Shown here piece by piece: positions 1 through 10,510 of a DNA stretch of 64,000 nucleotides (its first letter is position 1; every line of letters starts with the position of its first letter). The notes below the pieces were generated by a model. The model was not told where the DNA came from and ran no database searches. It was given only the letters and a program-made list of their open reading frames with translations. The position numbers were made by a program, and so were the translations under genes. The DNA comes from Isoetes taiwanensis (Eukaryota > Streptophyta > Lycopodiopsida > Isoetales > Isoetaceae): contig JAJEKV010000863.1 in the NCBI GenBank assembly GCA_021234155.1, positions 1-64,000 of the forward strand, written 5' to 3'.

Positions 1-241
1 TTTGTCCTTGATATTATCAATGTACTTCCACGAGAATGTGGTTTTTTCCAATAGTTCAATCCCTCTTTCTTGAAGGCATTCAGACAGCCCGATATGGAAA
101 AGTCTTCTGATATTAAACCTCTCTAATGCTTTGTTGAAAAAAGTAAAGTGTACAATGTACTTATTTTCTTCTATGTTCTGGCTTACCAGATGATGTTTTT
201 TATCAGCCCCTTTGGCTATAGTCCTTTTCTTGTAGTTTAAC
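1..241 (-). pseudogene. RT protein N-terminal exon, copy 1, partial
   Basis: Read on the minus strand from 241, this matches the start of the copy 2 exon at 6421. It has the same AG splice acceptor after a T-rich tract (plus-strand CTACAG at 243-248). It encodes only the first part of the domain upstream of the RT palm; the rest lies outside the window. One visible difference from copy 2 replaces the Tyr of the GLYECLQ segment with Ser. Whether the downstream RT is intact in this copy cannot be seen. Confidence 0.7.
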
Positions 242-426
242 ACCTACAGTAAAAAACTTTGTATTAGGCTTTAATATAATTGCATGTATGCATAAAGACA
301 TTAGATCATATATAATCCAAGCCAAATGGCCATTGAAGTGTAGATTTATATATATATCCGCAAAGAAACAAAGGATTCTTGCTAGGTTTAGCTCCTTTGT
401 TAACAAAAATTCAGAGTCAAATCAGT

Positions 427-1970
427 TTATTGTGTATCAGGTACACATTCTTCATTGTGTTCATTGTCATCCAAAGAGATAATATGAGCTGCAGCTTCCT
501 TATTACCGTCAGTGGTGTCTTTGATAGCAGCCTTCATATTATTGTTCATCACTTTTGGGTCATGTTCCACCCTGGGTGCCAGCTTTGCACTGACCTTATA
601 GATCTTGGTTTCTTTTTTGTTGACGAACAGTGCCTTTTGTGCAAAACCTGCCCTTTTATTTGGAGCCTGCATAGAGAGAAAAGTAATAGGCTTTATAGTT
701 TTTTCGCCATCTCACCCAAGCTTGTTGTTGCCAAACATGATCTTGAGATTCTTCTCAGGGTTCTCAGCGTAGGCCATGGTCATGTCAATCATAATTTTTC
801 GTACCTCCAGATAGGCTGCATATGCAATAACAGCAGGCTTTAATTCCTGATTAAGGAATTTGGACAGAGTTACCATTTTCATGATCGGTGTAGATTCAGG
901 AAGTAGCTCTTCCATATGGTTGATAAGGTACCATAAGCCATGGTCTAACCAAATTATACCACAGCTACATTCATCTTTTTTCTTGGGGAACCTGTTTTTG
1001 TCACATTTACATTTGAAGTAGGGACAATGAGTCCTAAAAATACGCTTGAGGTAGAAGTCATCCCTATCCATGTTTGGAAAGGCCATATGGCCCCTTCGAC
1101 CAAGGCTGAATGTTGGTATTTCTGATACAAGTAAGCCCAAAAAAATCCATCTTAAAAGGTAAGTCAACATCCAGCTTATTAAACACCTTATCCAGCCTAG
1201 AAGCAGCAACTTTAGCACCTTTAATTTCTTCCTTACTGACACCAGAAAGTGCCATAATTGTTTCCAAACTCAAAGGAGCAATGGCACCAAAATTTCCTTT
1301 CCCAGTTGCATAAGAATATCTGCCAGTAGTATGCTTCAGCCCATTTGTTCCATAAGAATAGGAAAACATGCAGAATTACTAAGTGTCAAATTTGGTACCT
1401 CTTCACTGCTGATTTCAGAATTAGTTATTCCATCAGCTTGGTCATGCACATCATGGTTCTTTGTGAAATCTTCCACCAAATCTTCATCAGAAAACAAGCA
1501 GCCATTGGGTTTATCCATGTCAGATTCTTCAGCACTAATGATATTTCCTTTCTTGTCATCAAAGGTAAGGACAATGTCGTTGGCATTCTCAAGTGCAGTT
1601 AGGCCTATCATGAATTTTTTAGCCAGCTCATCTTCTAGACAAGTCCGTTCGTACAGCACATTATTCATGTTATCATAAACATTGATAACAATGTCTTTGC
1701 ATTTGGTGTATTGAAAATTTACTCCTTTCATGAGCTGATACACCTTAAACCACCCATTAAAACCATAGAAAGTCACAGGGGACTTCCTTTTATCAAACAA
1801 GTTACATTCTTTAAACGTTATAAAAGAATGAATTTCCTTGCCTTTGATACAGCCAAGTATGGTTTGTACAGCTATGTTTGGGCTGTCAATATTGCAGATA
1901 TGATAGTTGAGAGCTATCAACTCCTTAATCCAGAGATTGTTCTTTTCCACTTCAGTTACATTTCAAGCTC
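427..1970 (-). pseudogene. Large unrecognised ORF of the RT element, copy 1, broken
   Basis: This is homologous throughout to the intact ORF at 8153-6609, and most stretches are nearly identical at the amino-acid level. Here the frame is lost several times. One base is missing just after the splice acceptor (about 1962). The frame changes near 1340-1370, where copy 2 has a different short stretch, again near 1070-1100 after the segment around IRNTNIQ, and again near 700-715. The open pieces are 1950-1336, 1369-1064, 1242-712 and 672-427. The Cys cluster (HCPYFKCKC...CSCG) is still readable in the third piece. It is a decayed sister of copy 2, not an independent gene. Confidence 0.85.
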
Positions 1971-3579
1971 CTAATAGACATCAACATAATGAGTTAGTTC
2001 AGTATGTATAAAATCACCTATAGTTAAAAGTAATCAAGATTAAGGATATTGGTATAACCAATATACTGGAGTTAAAACAAAAAAACCTTTAAATCTGTAC
2101 AAACAGACTTTAATCCATTAAGATCTCTACGAGAAAACAAGGGATTCAATAGGCAGTCCTTTCATTGAATAGGTGACTTCAATAAAAGACCTTAATCTGA
2201 TTACAAGAATAATTCATAAAAGATAGACTATATTATACCAGAAACTTTAACCTTACAAACCTTCACGTTGATATACAACAGTACATCAAAATACAGATAC
2301 CAAAGTGTAAGTAATCCTATGTGTACAATAAGGTCCTCAAAACTTGTCATAATCTTATTCGAAGAAATTCCAGATCTTTGACAAACTTCCTCATTTTTTG
2401 AAAAAACAAAAGTAGGGAGTATAAGATCCTGTTACCTGCATCCAAAGAAACACACACAAGCATTAGTCATGGTTGCACTGTTTAGGGTAGCAGGTGTCAT
2501 AAGATCTTATAGGTTTATGGCCCTTCACCCTACTTGTTTAATACAAACATTACATATGGGTAAGGTCACATTAACATTCCGACAGTAGAAACCTTTAAAC
2601 CATAGCTCCTGCTGTCATACATGAATAACAAGACATTTTATAATCAGGGAGAGGTCAGAGGTGTGACTGTTACCACAGCCCAGCTTTCAACCAACAAAGA
2701 TAATACATCAGCATAATGGTACAGAGAAAACCAGATTCCTAATCATTCAGTTAGCACAGTAATATAATCCTAGCATAGTAAAACATAATGTGCTAAGTGC
2801 TCATGTAACAAGCAGATTACACAGAGCTGAGTAGACTTAGCCAAATGCCCAGGCAGTATTTAACATAGGACTACTAATAATGTTAACCAAATAGTTCCAG
2901 AGAACTTCCCTAAGTGACACGTTATTAATACTCATCTACACATTAACAAGTGCCTGAAAATCTTGGCAGTCATATCGGGTCTCAAAGAGTTTTCCATATT
3001 TCACAGAAAATGAATCATACTCATAGAGAAAACCAGAGATAAAGAAATAGTTATACATATCTTACAATACCCTAGAAGCTGGCCCACACTCATCAATACT
3101 AGCTTTAGTTTGGACCCCTAACTCTATAGAAGCTAAATCCTGTCATTATTCTGCAGATCTGCATGCTTTTATGACCTTATTTTCATTGAAACATAAAGAA
3201 CATTTCATTTATCACATGTAGCACACTGGGACATATGTAAAACATGTACATATTGTAAGATCATTAAAGGATTTCCTATAGTCTACCAGCAAATCTTAGA
3301 CTAAGAATATAAACTTAGTGTTCATTAGATTCATTTCATGTATCTATCTCCTCTAAAACTTATGTATTCCTATCCCAATATTTATACATGTAAACATCAA
3401 TCTTATTCATCTCTGCACATCATAATGCCTGCATGAAGATCAGAATTACAAAGGGCAGATCTAAGTCCACTTTAATTACCCCATTATTTGTGGATTCAAC
3501 CATATTTTCATATTGAACCAAGAGCATGTAAGCAGGGAAATATTTCTAATGAATTATGCAAAAAGCAGTATGCCCAAAC
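1971..3579 (-). other. Intron of the RT element, copy 1
   Basis: This non-coding stretch lies between exon 1 and the large ORF and is paralogous to 8154-9753. It keeps the donor CAG|GTTTGG and the acceptor CTATTAG|GAG on the minus strand. I see no ORF or RNA gene in it. Confidence 0.65.
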
Positions 3580-3876
3580 CTGAGTTGAAGGCCCGATGTT
3601 AGCATCAATTTGCTTGGAGTTGAAGGATCCAAGGACTTCTTGTATTGGAGTGGCAGAATCAATGATCATTACTGCAGCAGATGCATTTGCTGGACCATCC
3701 TGGTCTTCTTTTCTGCTCTCAAGATTTCCAGTAACCACTGGATCACTAGCCTTTTCAGATCCAGGAGTGGTAAGCTTCTTGTGGAAATCGAACAATTTCC
3801 TCTTGCTGCTGGCATTTTTCTTCTCCTCAGCCAACCTCTTCCTAGTAGCCATATTAAGGTCACCTTTCTTCCTCAT
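3580..3876 (-). pseudogene. Exon 1 of the RT-element gene, copy 1
   Basis: This is a 99-codon first exon starting at ATG 3876. It has a very basic N-terminus rich in Lys and Arg (RKRLAEEKK, SSKRKLFDFHKK), then a Ser/Thr/Asp-rich stretch ending in GPSTQ at a splice donor CAG|GTTTGG. The exon is open and differs from copy 2 by only a few residues. The gene downstream is frameshifted, so it is listed as part of a pseudogene. The basic tract could act as a nuclear signal or in nucleic-acid binding; that is inference. Confidence 0.65.
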
Positions 3877-4336
3877 TTCTCAATTCTAGCAGACAAACAA
3901 GAGTAATATCATAAGCATAGGGTCGCCAGCATCTTAGTGTCGCACATGAGGCCTATAATCTGCTTATATGCACAAGCTCAAGTACTACCGACAGTTCTTA
4001 AATTTAAGAACACCAATCTCACTACTGCTCCAGTAACATGTCTAAAACCGTCTCCAAGTATCTTTCCAGCTATGCACAAAACCTGACTTGGCCAGAGCCA
4101 TACTCTGGCCGTGAGTTCGACACGAACCCTTAGTGTCGTATTTCCCTGTTAAGTGTTCGTCACAAGCCCTAAAACTTGCCAATGCACAAAATATTCAATT
4201 ATATAATTAAAGGTCAATAGTAACCCACAAAGTAGATATTTTAATGAACTTAAACAATACTAACCATAGACAAGCCATGTCAATGTTTATTCAAGTAATG
4301 CCCAAATCCATATAGGCAACCAACATCTTTAATAAT
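3877..4336. other. 5' leader of RT element, copy 1
   Basis: This non-coding leader (minus-strand sense) is paralogous to 10051-10510, and the two are almost identical. It contains repeated short motifs around TTAGTGTCG (3931 and 4131). No ORF is supported. A promoter for the minus-strand gene would be expected here, but I cannot point to a specific element. Confidence 0.4.
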
Positions 4337-4463
4337 AAAAAAACCTTCCTCCTTCCCTAGGTCAGGTGGGCCATATCTGAGCATAAAACCAATGGTAATT
4401 ATTGCTCTGTAGCATATATGAAGCAACAAGGTGAGCTGGACCTTGTTGCCAGGCCCAACCCAC

Positions 4464-5822
4464 CTATGTTGCCTCTGTTTTCCATAATTTCATAAGTATA
4501 CTTGTCATGTCATTGACATTATAGAGGGTACCAGGGAAGTCATCATTTTTCAACACCCCAAAGACATTCCTTTCGATGTCTCTTTTTGCAAATCTATTAT
4601 GGCAAAATGCCGTCATTAATTCCAGAATGTCCCTAGCAGCATTTTCACCATTTGAGTGTGCATAAACATATGGAAGAACTTGAGATATTATCACCTTAGA
4701 GGCCTGACCATATGGTCTACAACTCGAGGCTTTTATATATTTGCAGGTTTCAAATGGTAGATTTGCTCTTTTGTCATATCTGCTGATCTCAAACAGTCCT
4801 CTACCCTGATCAATAACTTTGATGGTAATGTTTAAAAAATTGCATTCATATCCAATAGGTAGGCCTGTGCTAGTCTGTACCTTATATTTTGTCTCATCTT
4901 TTATCCCAAGATGTTCAAGATTGTAAATTGTGATTTTTGCCTGTCCTTCCATGAACTCTTGTATGTGGCCCCCATTTATAATGTTCAAGTCGTCAATATA
5001 TCTAGCAGCATATTGAAATCTCTGTACTTCCTTCATTTTTCCATTATGGGCCAGCTGAAGGATAAACCTCAACTCATACCAAGCAAGGTATAGGTTGCAC
5101 CATGCCGGGCTGCATGCAAACCCCATTGGTATACCTTTAACTTGCTTCCAAATACCTTTTCCCATTAGTAAATAACAATGGGAGACTAACCAATTATTCA
5201 TATCCTTAAACTGTACTCTTGTAACAGGCTCCCAGCTAACGTTTTCCTTATCTAAATGTGATCTTGCCCATTTGACCACAAACTTTCCCTTTTTGTATTT
5301 AAACAGCAATTGAAAGAGATGTTTATCATCACGCATATAATCCCATACTAGATCCGTGATATCGTCCATTATTTCAATGATACCATTCTGCCCATAAATT
5401 GGTATGTTTTCATAACATTTTGTTATATCTGCAGCATACACATCATGGATCCTTTGTGGTAGGTTTAGGATCACGTCATAAAGGGAGTTAACCAACCAGC
5501 AGGCATTAATGGGTTTATTACTCCATAATCTGTATTTGGCAGTAGCAATATGGCAGACGTTTGACCAAATTTCAATATAATTATTCAAAATAGCAGTTAT
5601 TAGAGCTGCTAAGTCAGAAAATATAGTATCATGTGCATTTGTCAGCCAACGGTACTCACCCTTGTGAGCTTTATACGAGGCCATCAGATATGGCAAATTT
5701 TCTGTTAAACCTCTATCAGAGCTCATAAACTTGAGTATTTCTTTTTTACATTCAAGTTTGACATCATCAGCAGTCTGTAAGCATTTATGAAAATCGTTAC
5801 TCTGAAGTCTGATCAATGTCAT
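4464..5822 (-). CDS. Reverse transcriptase (YIDD type), C-terminal part
   Basis: This 452-codon ORF carries a whole RT palm. Motif A is ADITKCY with D132. Motif B is KGIPMGFACSP at 229-239. Motif C is RYIDDL with D277 and D278. Motif D/E-like segments follow (LGIKDETKYK, then CNFLNITIKV at 327-336). After the palm comes a stretch with RYDKRANLPF and a PYGQ...ISQVLPYVYAHS segment, which resembles the thumb region of a group of YIDD RTs seen in many invertebrates and some plants. All three catalytic aspartates are present, so the enzyme could be active if translated. The ATG at 5822 overlaps the stop of the upstream ORF as ATGA. However, this frame is open up to 5921, so a frameshift inside one longer protein is the likelier reading. 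No RNase H or endonuclease domain is visible. Confidence 0.85.
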   Translation of the reverse strand: MTLIRLQSNDFHKCLQTADDVKLECKKEILKFMSSDRGLTENLPYLMASYKAHKGEYRWLTNAHDTIFSDLAALITAILNNYIEIWSNVCHIATAKYRLWSNKPINACWLVNSLYDVILNLPQRIHDVYAADITKCYENIPIYGQNGIIEIMDDITDLVWDYMRDDKHLFQLLFKYKKGKFVVKWARSHLDKENVSWEPVTRVQFKDMNNWLVSHCYLLMGKGIWKQVKGIPMGFACSPAWCNLYLAWYELRFILQLAHNGKMKEVQRFQYAARYIDDLNIINGGHIQEFMEGQAKITIYNLEHLGIKDETKYKVQTSTGLPIGYECNFLNITIKVIDQGRGLFEISRYDKRANLPFETCKYIKASSCRPYGQASKVIISQVLPYVYAHSNGENAARDILELMTAFCHNRFAKRDIERNVFGVLKNDDFPGTLYNVNDMTSILMKLWKTEAT

Positions 5823-6421
5823 ATCATGTATATGCTTCTGGCAGATGAAAGCTGCATTGTTTGAAGCTTTATCAAGTCCTGTATAGTATTGGCAATATCC
5901 TCTTCCTGCAGATCCAGCAGCTCAAATTTATGCACATTGAAGAATTGTCTACATGTAGTTGTAAACTCAGTCATAAATTGGTTGACATTGAATGAATGAT
6001 CCGGAATGTGATTCAGCCCGTTTGCAAAGGCTTTTCTCAGTTTTGGACAATGAATAATATCAAGATCAATAGTGCGTATATGTCCAATCCTAAGGTCAAT
6101 GAATCTTTTTAGATTTGGATTGCTGCAGGGACACTTTATATTCCTCTGTTCTGCAAAGATTGGGTAAGGCTTATATACTTTGTCCTTGATATTATCAATG
6201 TACTTCCACGAGAATGTGGTTTTTTCCAACAGTTCAATCCCTCTTTCTTGAAGGCATTCATACAGCCCAATATGGAAAAGCCTCCTGATATTAAACCTCT
6301 CTAATGCTTTGTTGAAAAAAGTAAAGTGTACAATGTATTTATTTTCTTCTATGTTCTGGCTTACCAGATGACGTTTTTTATCAGCCCCTTTGGCTATAGT
6401 CCTTTTCTTGTAGTTTAACAC
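5819..6421 (-). CDS. N-terminal domain of the RT protein (CxC type)
   Basis: This 200-codon frame has no ATG at its start (the first codon is GTG). It follows a clean acceptor, TTTTTTACTGTAG, so it reads best as an exon. It holds a KCPC pair, then FIDLRIGHIRTIDLDIIHCPKL, matching the conserved pattern CxC...F.D...GHI.T.DL.II...KLR that precedes the RT palm in the same YIDD RT group. This makes it the amino-terminal part of the RT protein, not a separate gene. It ends at 5819 in a frame that differs from the RT frame; the two overlap over about 100 bases. Either a one-base indel broke this copy, or a frameshift or further splice joins them. Confidence 0.7.
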   Translation of the reverse strand: MLNYKKRTIAKGADKKRHLVSQNIEENKYIVHFTFFNKALERFNIRRLFHIGLYECLQERGIELLEKTTFSWKYIDNIKDKVYKPYPIFAEQRNIKCPCSNPNLKRFIDLRIGHIRTIDLDIIHCPKLRKAFANGLNHIPDHSFNVNQFMTEFTTTCRQFFNVHKFELLDLQEEDIANTIQDLIKLQTMQLSSARSIYMI

Positions 6422-6608
6422 CTACAGTAAAAAACTTTGTATTAGGCTTTAATATAATTGCATGTATGCATAAAGACATTAGATTATATATAATCCAAGC
6501 CAAATGGCCATTGAAATGTAGATTTATATTTATATATATCCGCAAAGAAACAAAGGGTTCTTGCTAAGTTTAGCCCCTTTGTTAACAAAAATTCAGAGTC
6601 ATATCAGT
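6422..6608 (-). other. AT-rich gap, probable short intron of the RT element
   Basis: This is a non-coding gap between the stop of the large ORF and the RT exon. The acceptor side is strong (T-rich tract, CTGTAG). A GT at 6626-6625, in TGT|GTACCTG five codons before the stop of the large ORF, would splice in phase 0 to the RT exon and give one fused protein. That donor is a poor match to the consensus, so the fusion is only a hypothesis. Confidence 0.35.
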
Positions 6609-8153
6609 TTATTGTGTATCAGGTACACATTCTTCATTGTGTTCATTGTCATCCAAAGAGATAATATGAGCTGCAGCTTCCTTATTACTGTCAGTGGTGT
6701 CTTTGATAGCAGCCCTCATATTATTGTTCATCACTTTTGGGTCATGTTCCACCCTGGGTGCCAGCTTTGCACTGACCTTATAGATCTTGGTTTCTTTCTT
6801 GTTGACGAACAGTGCCTTTTGTGCAAAACCTGCCCTTTTGTTTGGAGCCTGCATAGAGAGAAAAGTAATAGGCTTTATAGTTTTTTCTGCTATGTCTGCA
6901 AGCTTGTTGTTGCCAAACATAATCTTGAGATTCTTCTCAGGGTTCTCGGCATAGGCCATGGTCATGTCAATCATAATTTTTCGTACCTCCAGATAGGCTG
7001 CATATGCAATAACAGCGGGCTTTAATTCCTGATTAAGGAATTTGGACAGAGTTACCATTTTCATGATCGGTGTAGATTCAGGCAGTAGCTCTTCCATATG
7101 GTTAATGAGGTACCATAAGCCATGGTCCAACCAAATTATACCACAGCTACATTCATCTTTTTTCTTGGGGAACCTGTTTTTGTCACATTTACACTTGAAG
7201 TAGGGACAATGAGTCCTAAAAATACGCTTGAGGTAGAAGTCATCCCTATCCATGTTTGGAAAGGCCATATGGCCCTTCTGACCAAGCTGAATGTTGGTAT
7301 TTCTGATACATGTAAGCCCAAAAAAATCCATCTTAAAAGGTAAGTCAACGTCCAGCTTATTAAACACCTTATCCAGCCTAGAAGCAGCAACTTTAGCACC
7401 TTTAATTTCTTCCTTACTGACACCAGAAAGTGCCATAATTGTTTCCAAACTCAAAGGAGCAATGGCACCAAAATTCTGGCTTTCCCAGATTGCATAAGAA
7501 TATACAGCAGAGTATGCTTCAACAGACTGTTCCATAAGAATAGGAAAACATGCAGAATTACTAAGCGTTAAATTTGGTACCTCTTCACTGCTGGTTTCAG
7601 AATTAGTTATTCCATCAGCTTGGTCATGCACATCATGGTTCTGTGTGAAATCTTCCACCAAATCTTCATCAGAAAACAAGCAGCCATTAGGTTTATCCAT
7701 GTCAGATTCTTCAGCACTAATAATATTTCCTTTCTTGTCATCAAAGGTAAGGACAATGTCGTTGGCATTCTCAAGTGCTGTCAGGCCTATCATGAACTTT
7801 TTAGCCAGCTCATCTTCTAGACAGGTCCGTTCGTACAACACATTATTCATGTTATCATAGACATTGATAACAATATCTTTGCATTTGGTGTACTGAAAAT
7901 TTACTCCTTTCATGAGCTGATACACCTTGAACCACCCATTAAAACCATAGAAAGTCACAGGGGACTTCCTTTTATCAAACAAGTTACATTCTTTAAACGT
8001 GATAAAAGAATGAATTTCCTTGCCTTTGATACAGCCAAGTATGGTTTGTACAGCTATGTTTGGGCTGTCAATATTGCAGATATGATAGTTGAGAGCTATC
8101 AACTCCTTAATCCAAAGATTGTTCTTATCCACTTCAGTTACATTTCCAAGCTC
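6609..8153 (-). CDS. Large unrecognised protein of the RT element (Cys cluster)
   Basis: This is an open frame of about 514 codons from the splice acceptor CTATTAG|GAG at 8153 to TAA at 6609. The first codon counted as a start at 8132 is GTG, so the true start is very probably the ATG of exon 1; splicing joins the two in phase 0. I do not recognise the family. Visible parts, counted from 8132, are an N-terminal globular segment (1-130), an acidic linker (about 135-190, with DEDLVEDF and SSEEVP), a Lys-rich segment, a Cys/His cluster at 308-330 (HCPYFKCKC...ECSCG) that could bind zinc, a Met-rich helix-prone stretch (358-405), and a basic then acidic tail. It could be an ORF1-type RNA-binding or accessory protein of the retroelement. 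Frame conservation in copy 2 against decay in copy 1 suggests that copy 2 is younger or was constrained longer. Confidence 0.75.
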   Translation of the reverse strand, partial: ELGNVTEVDKNNLWIKELIALNYHICNIDSPNIAVQTILGCIKGKEIHSFITFKECNLFDKRKSPVTFYGFNGWFKVYQLMKGVNFQYTKCKDIVINVYDNMNNVLYERTCLEDELAKKFMIGLTALENANDIVLTFDDKKGNIISAEESDMDKPNGCLFSDEDLVEDFTQNHDVHDQADGITNSETSSEEVPNLTLSNSACFPILMEQSVEAYSAVYSYAIWESQNFGAIAPLSLETIMALSGVSKEEIKGAKVAASRLDKVFNKLDVDLPFKMDFFGLTCIRNTNIQLGQKGHMAFPNMDRDDFYLKRIFRTHCPYFKCKCDKNRFPKKKDECSCGIIWLDHGLWYLINHMEELLPESTPIMKMVTLSKFLNQELKPAVIAYAAYLEVRKIMIDMTMAYAENPEKNLKIMFGNNKLADIAEKTIKPITFLSMQAPNKRAGFAQKALFVNKKETKIYKVSAKLAPRVEHDPKVMNNNMRAAIKDTTDSNKEAAAHIISLDDNEHNEECVPDTQ

Positions 8154-9753
8154 CTAATAGACATCAACATAATGAGTTAGTTCAGTATGTATAAAATCAC
8201 CTATAGTTAAAAGTAATCAAGATTAAGGATATTGGTATAACCAATATACTGGAGTTAAAACAAAAAACCTTTAAATCTGTACAAACAGACTTTAATCCAT
8301 TAAGATCTCTACGAGAAAACAAGGGATTCAATAAGCAGTCCTTTTACTGAATAGGTGACTTCAATAAAAGACCTTAATCTGATTACAAGAATAATTCAGA
8401 AGAGATAGACTATATTATATCAGAATCTTTAACCTTACAAACCTTCATGTTGATATACAACAGTACATCAAAACACAGATACCAAAGTGTAAGTAAACCT
8501 ATGTGTACAATAAGATCCTCAAAACTTGTCATAATCTTATTCGAAGAAATTCCAGATCTTTGACAAACTTCCTCATTTTTTGAAAAAACAAAAGTAGGGA
8601 GTATAAGATCCTGTTACCTGCACCCAAAGAAACAAACACAAGCATTAGTCATGGTTGCACTGTTTAGGGTAGCAGGTGTCATAAGATCTTATAGGTTTAT
8701 GGCCCTTCACCCTACTTGTTTAATACAAACATTACATATGGGTAAGGTCACATTAACATTCCGACAGTAGAAACCTTTAAACCATAGCTCCTGCTGTCAT
8801 ACATGAATAACAGGACATTTTATAATCAGGGAGAGGTCAGAGGTTTGACTGTTACCACAACCTAGCTTTCAACCAACAACAATAACACATCAGGATAATG
8901 GTGCAGAGGGTACCAGATTCATAATCATTCAGTTAGCACAGTAACATATTCTTAACATAGTAAAGCAAAGTGTGCTAAGTGTTCATGTAACAAGCAGATT
9001 ACACAGAGCTGAGTAGGCATAGCCAAATGCCCAGGCAGTATTTAACATAGGACTACTAATAATGTTAACCAAATAGCTCCAGAGAACTTCCCTAAGTGAC
9101 AAGTTATTAATCCTCATCTACACATTAAAAGGTGCCTGAAAATCTTGGCAGTCATGTCGGGTCTCAAAGGGTTTTCCATATTTATCAGAAAATGAATCAT
9201 ACTCACAGAGAAAACCAGAGATAAAGAAATAATTATATATATCTTACAATAACCTAGAAACTGGCCCATACTCATCAATACTCGCTTTATTTTGGACCAC
9301 TAACTCTATAGAAGCTAAATCCTGTCATTATTCTGCAGATCTGCATGCTTTTATGCCCTTATTTTCATTGAAACATAAAGAACATTTCATTTATCAATTA
9401 TGTAGCACGCTGGGACATATGTAGAACATGTACATATTGTAAGATCATTAAGGGATTTCCTATAGTCTACCAGCAAATCTTAGACTAAGAATATAAACCT
9501 AGTGTTCATTAGATTCATTTCATATATCTATCTCCTCTAAATCTTATGTATTCCTGTCCCAATGTAGACATCAATCGTATCCATCTCTGCATATCATAAT
9601 GCCTGCATGAAGATCAGAATTACAAAGGCCAGATCTAAGTCCACTTTAATTACCCCATTATTTGTGGATTCAGCTATACTTTCATAATGAAACAAGAGCA
9701 TGTAAGCAGGGAAATATTTCTAATGAATTATGCAAAAAGATGTATGCCCAAAC
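8154..9753 (-). other. 1.6-kb intron in the RT-element gene, copy 2
   Basis: It is bounded by donor ACTCAG|GTTTGG (GT at plus 9753-9752) and acceptor GTCTATTAG|GAG (plus 8154-8156), with phase 0 on both sides. It is AT-rich and non-coding; I see no nested gene. The same intron sits in copy 1. Confidence 0.65.
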
Positions 9754-10050
9754 CTGAGTTGAAGGCCCGATGTTAGCATCAATTTGCTTGGGGTTGAAGG
9801 ATCCAAGGGCTTCTTGTACTGGAGTGGCAGAATCAATGATCATTGCTGCAGCAGATGCATTTGCTGGCCCGCCCTGGTCCTCTTTCCTGCTCTCAAGATT
9901 TCCAGTAACCACTGGATCAATAGCCTTTTCAGATCCAGGAGTGGTAAGCTTCTTGTGGAAATCGAACAATTTCCTCTTGCTGCTAGCATTCTTCTTCTCC
10001 TCAGCCAACCTCTTCCTAGTAGCCATATTAAGGTCACCTTTCTTCCTCAT
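9754..10050 (-). CDS. Exon 1 of the RT-element gene, copy 2
   Basis: This is a 99-codon first exon from ATG 10050; a second ATG lies 8 codons in. It has a strongly basic N-terminus (KRLAEEKK, SSKRKLFDFHKK), then an Ala/Ser/Pro-rich low-complexity stretch, ending PSTQ at the donor CAG|GTTTGG. Past the donor the frame runs only 23 more codons, which fits read-through into an intron. It joins in phase to the large ORF at 8153. The role is unknown; a nuclear targeting or nucleic-acid-binding leader is plausible. Confidence 0.7.
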
Positions 10051-10510
10051 TTCACAATTCTAGCAGACTAACAAGAGTAATATCATAAGCATAGGGTCGC
10101 CAGCATCTTAGTGTCGCACTTGAGGCCTATAATCTGCTTATATGCACAAGCTCAAGTACTACCGACAGTTCTTAAATTTAAGAACACCAATCTCACTACT
10201 GCTCCAGTAACATGTCTAAAACCGTCTCCAAGTATCTTTCCAGCTATGCACAAAACCTGACTTGGCCAGAGCCATACTCTGGCCGTGAGTTCGACACGAA
10301 CCCTTAGTGTCGTATTTCCCTGTTAAGTGTTCGTCACAAGCCCTAAAACTTGCCAATGCACAAAATATTCAATTATATAATTAAAGGTCAATAGTAACCC
10401 ACAAAGTAGATATTTTAATGAACTTAAACAATACTAACCATAGACAAGCCATGTCAATGTTTATTCAAGTAATGCCCAAATCCATATAGGCAACCAACAT
10501 CTTTAATAAT
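10051..10510. other. 5' leader of RT element, copy 2
   Basis: Non-coding leader, nearly identical to 3877-4336. No ORF or clear promoter motif could be assigned. Confidence 0.4.

Larger units (their letters stand above)
1..4343 (-). mobile_element. RT element, copy 1 (cut by the window edge, degenerate)
   Basis: This stretch aligns almost base for base with 6180-10517 at an offset of 6179 falling to 6174. It is therefore a second head-to-tail copy of the RT element described at 4344-10534. Its RT region continues past the left edge of the window. Its large ORF carries several frameshifts that copy 2 lacks, so this copy looks inactive. The end at about 4337-4343 is a run of seven A (plus strand) joining directly to the 3' flank of the copy 2 RT gene. 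Confidence 0.85.

Noticed and set aside
379-843. 154-codon plus-strand ORF (also at 6561-7025)
   Set aside because: Antisense shadow of the large ORF of the RT element; composition and conservation favour the minus frame.
4344-4463. Telomere-like repeats at the RT element's end
   Set aside because: I looked for TTTAGGG or CCCTAAA arrays, as expected for telomere-attaching endonuclease-free elements, and found none at the junctions.
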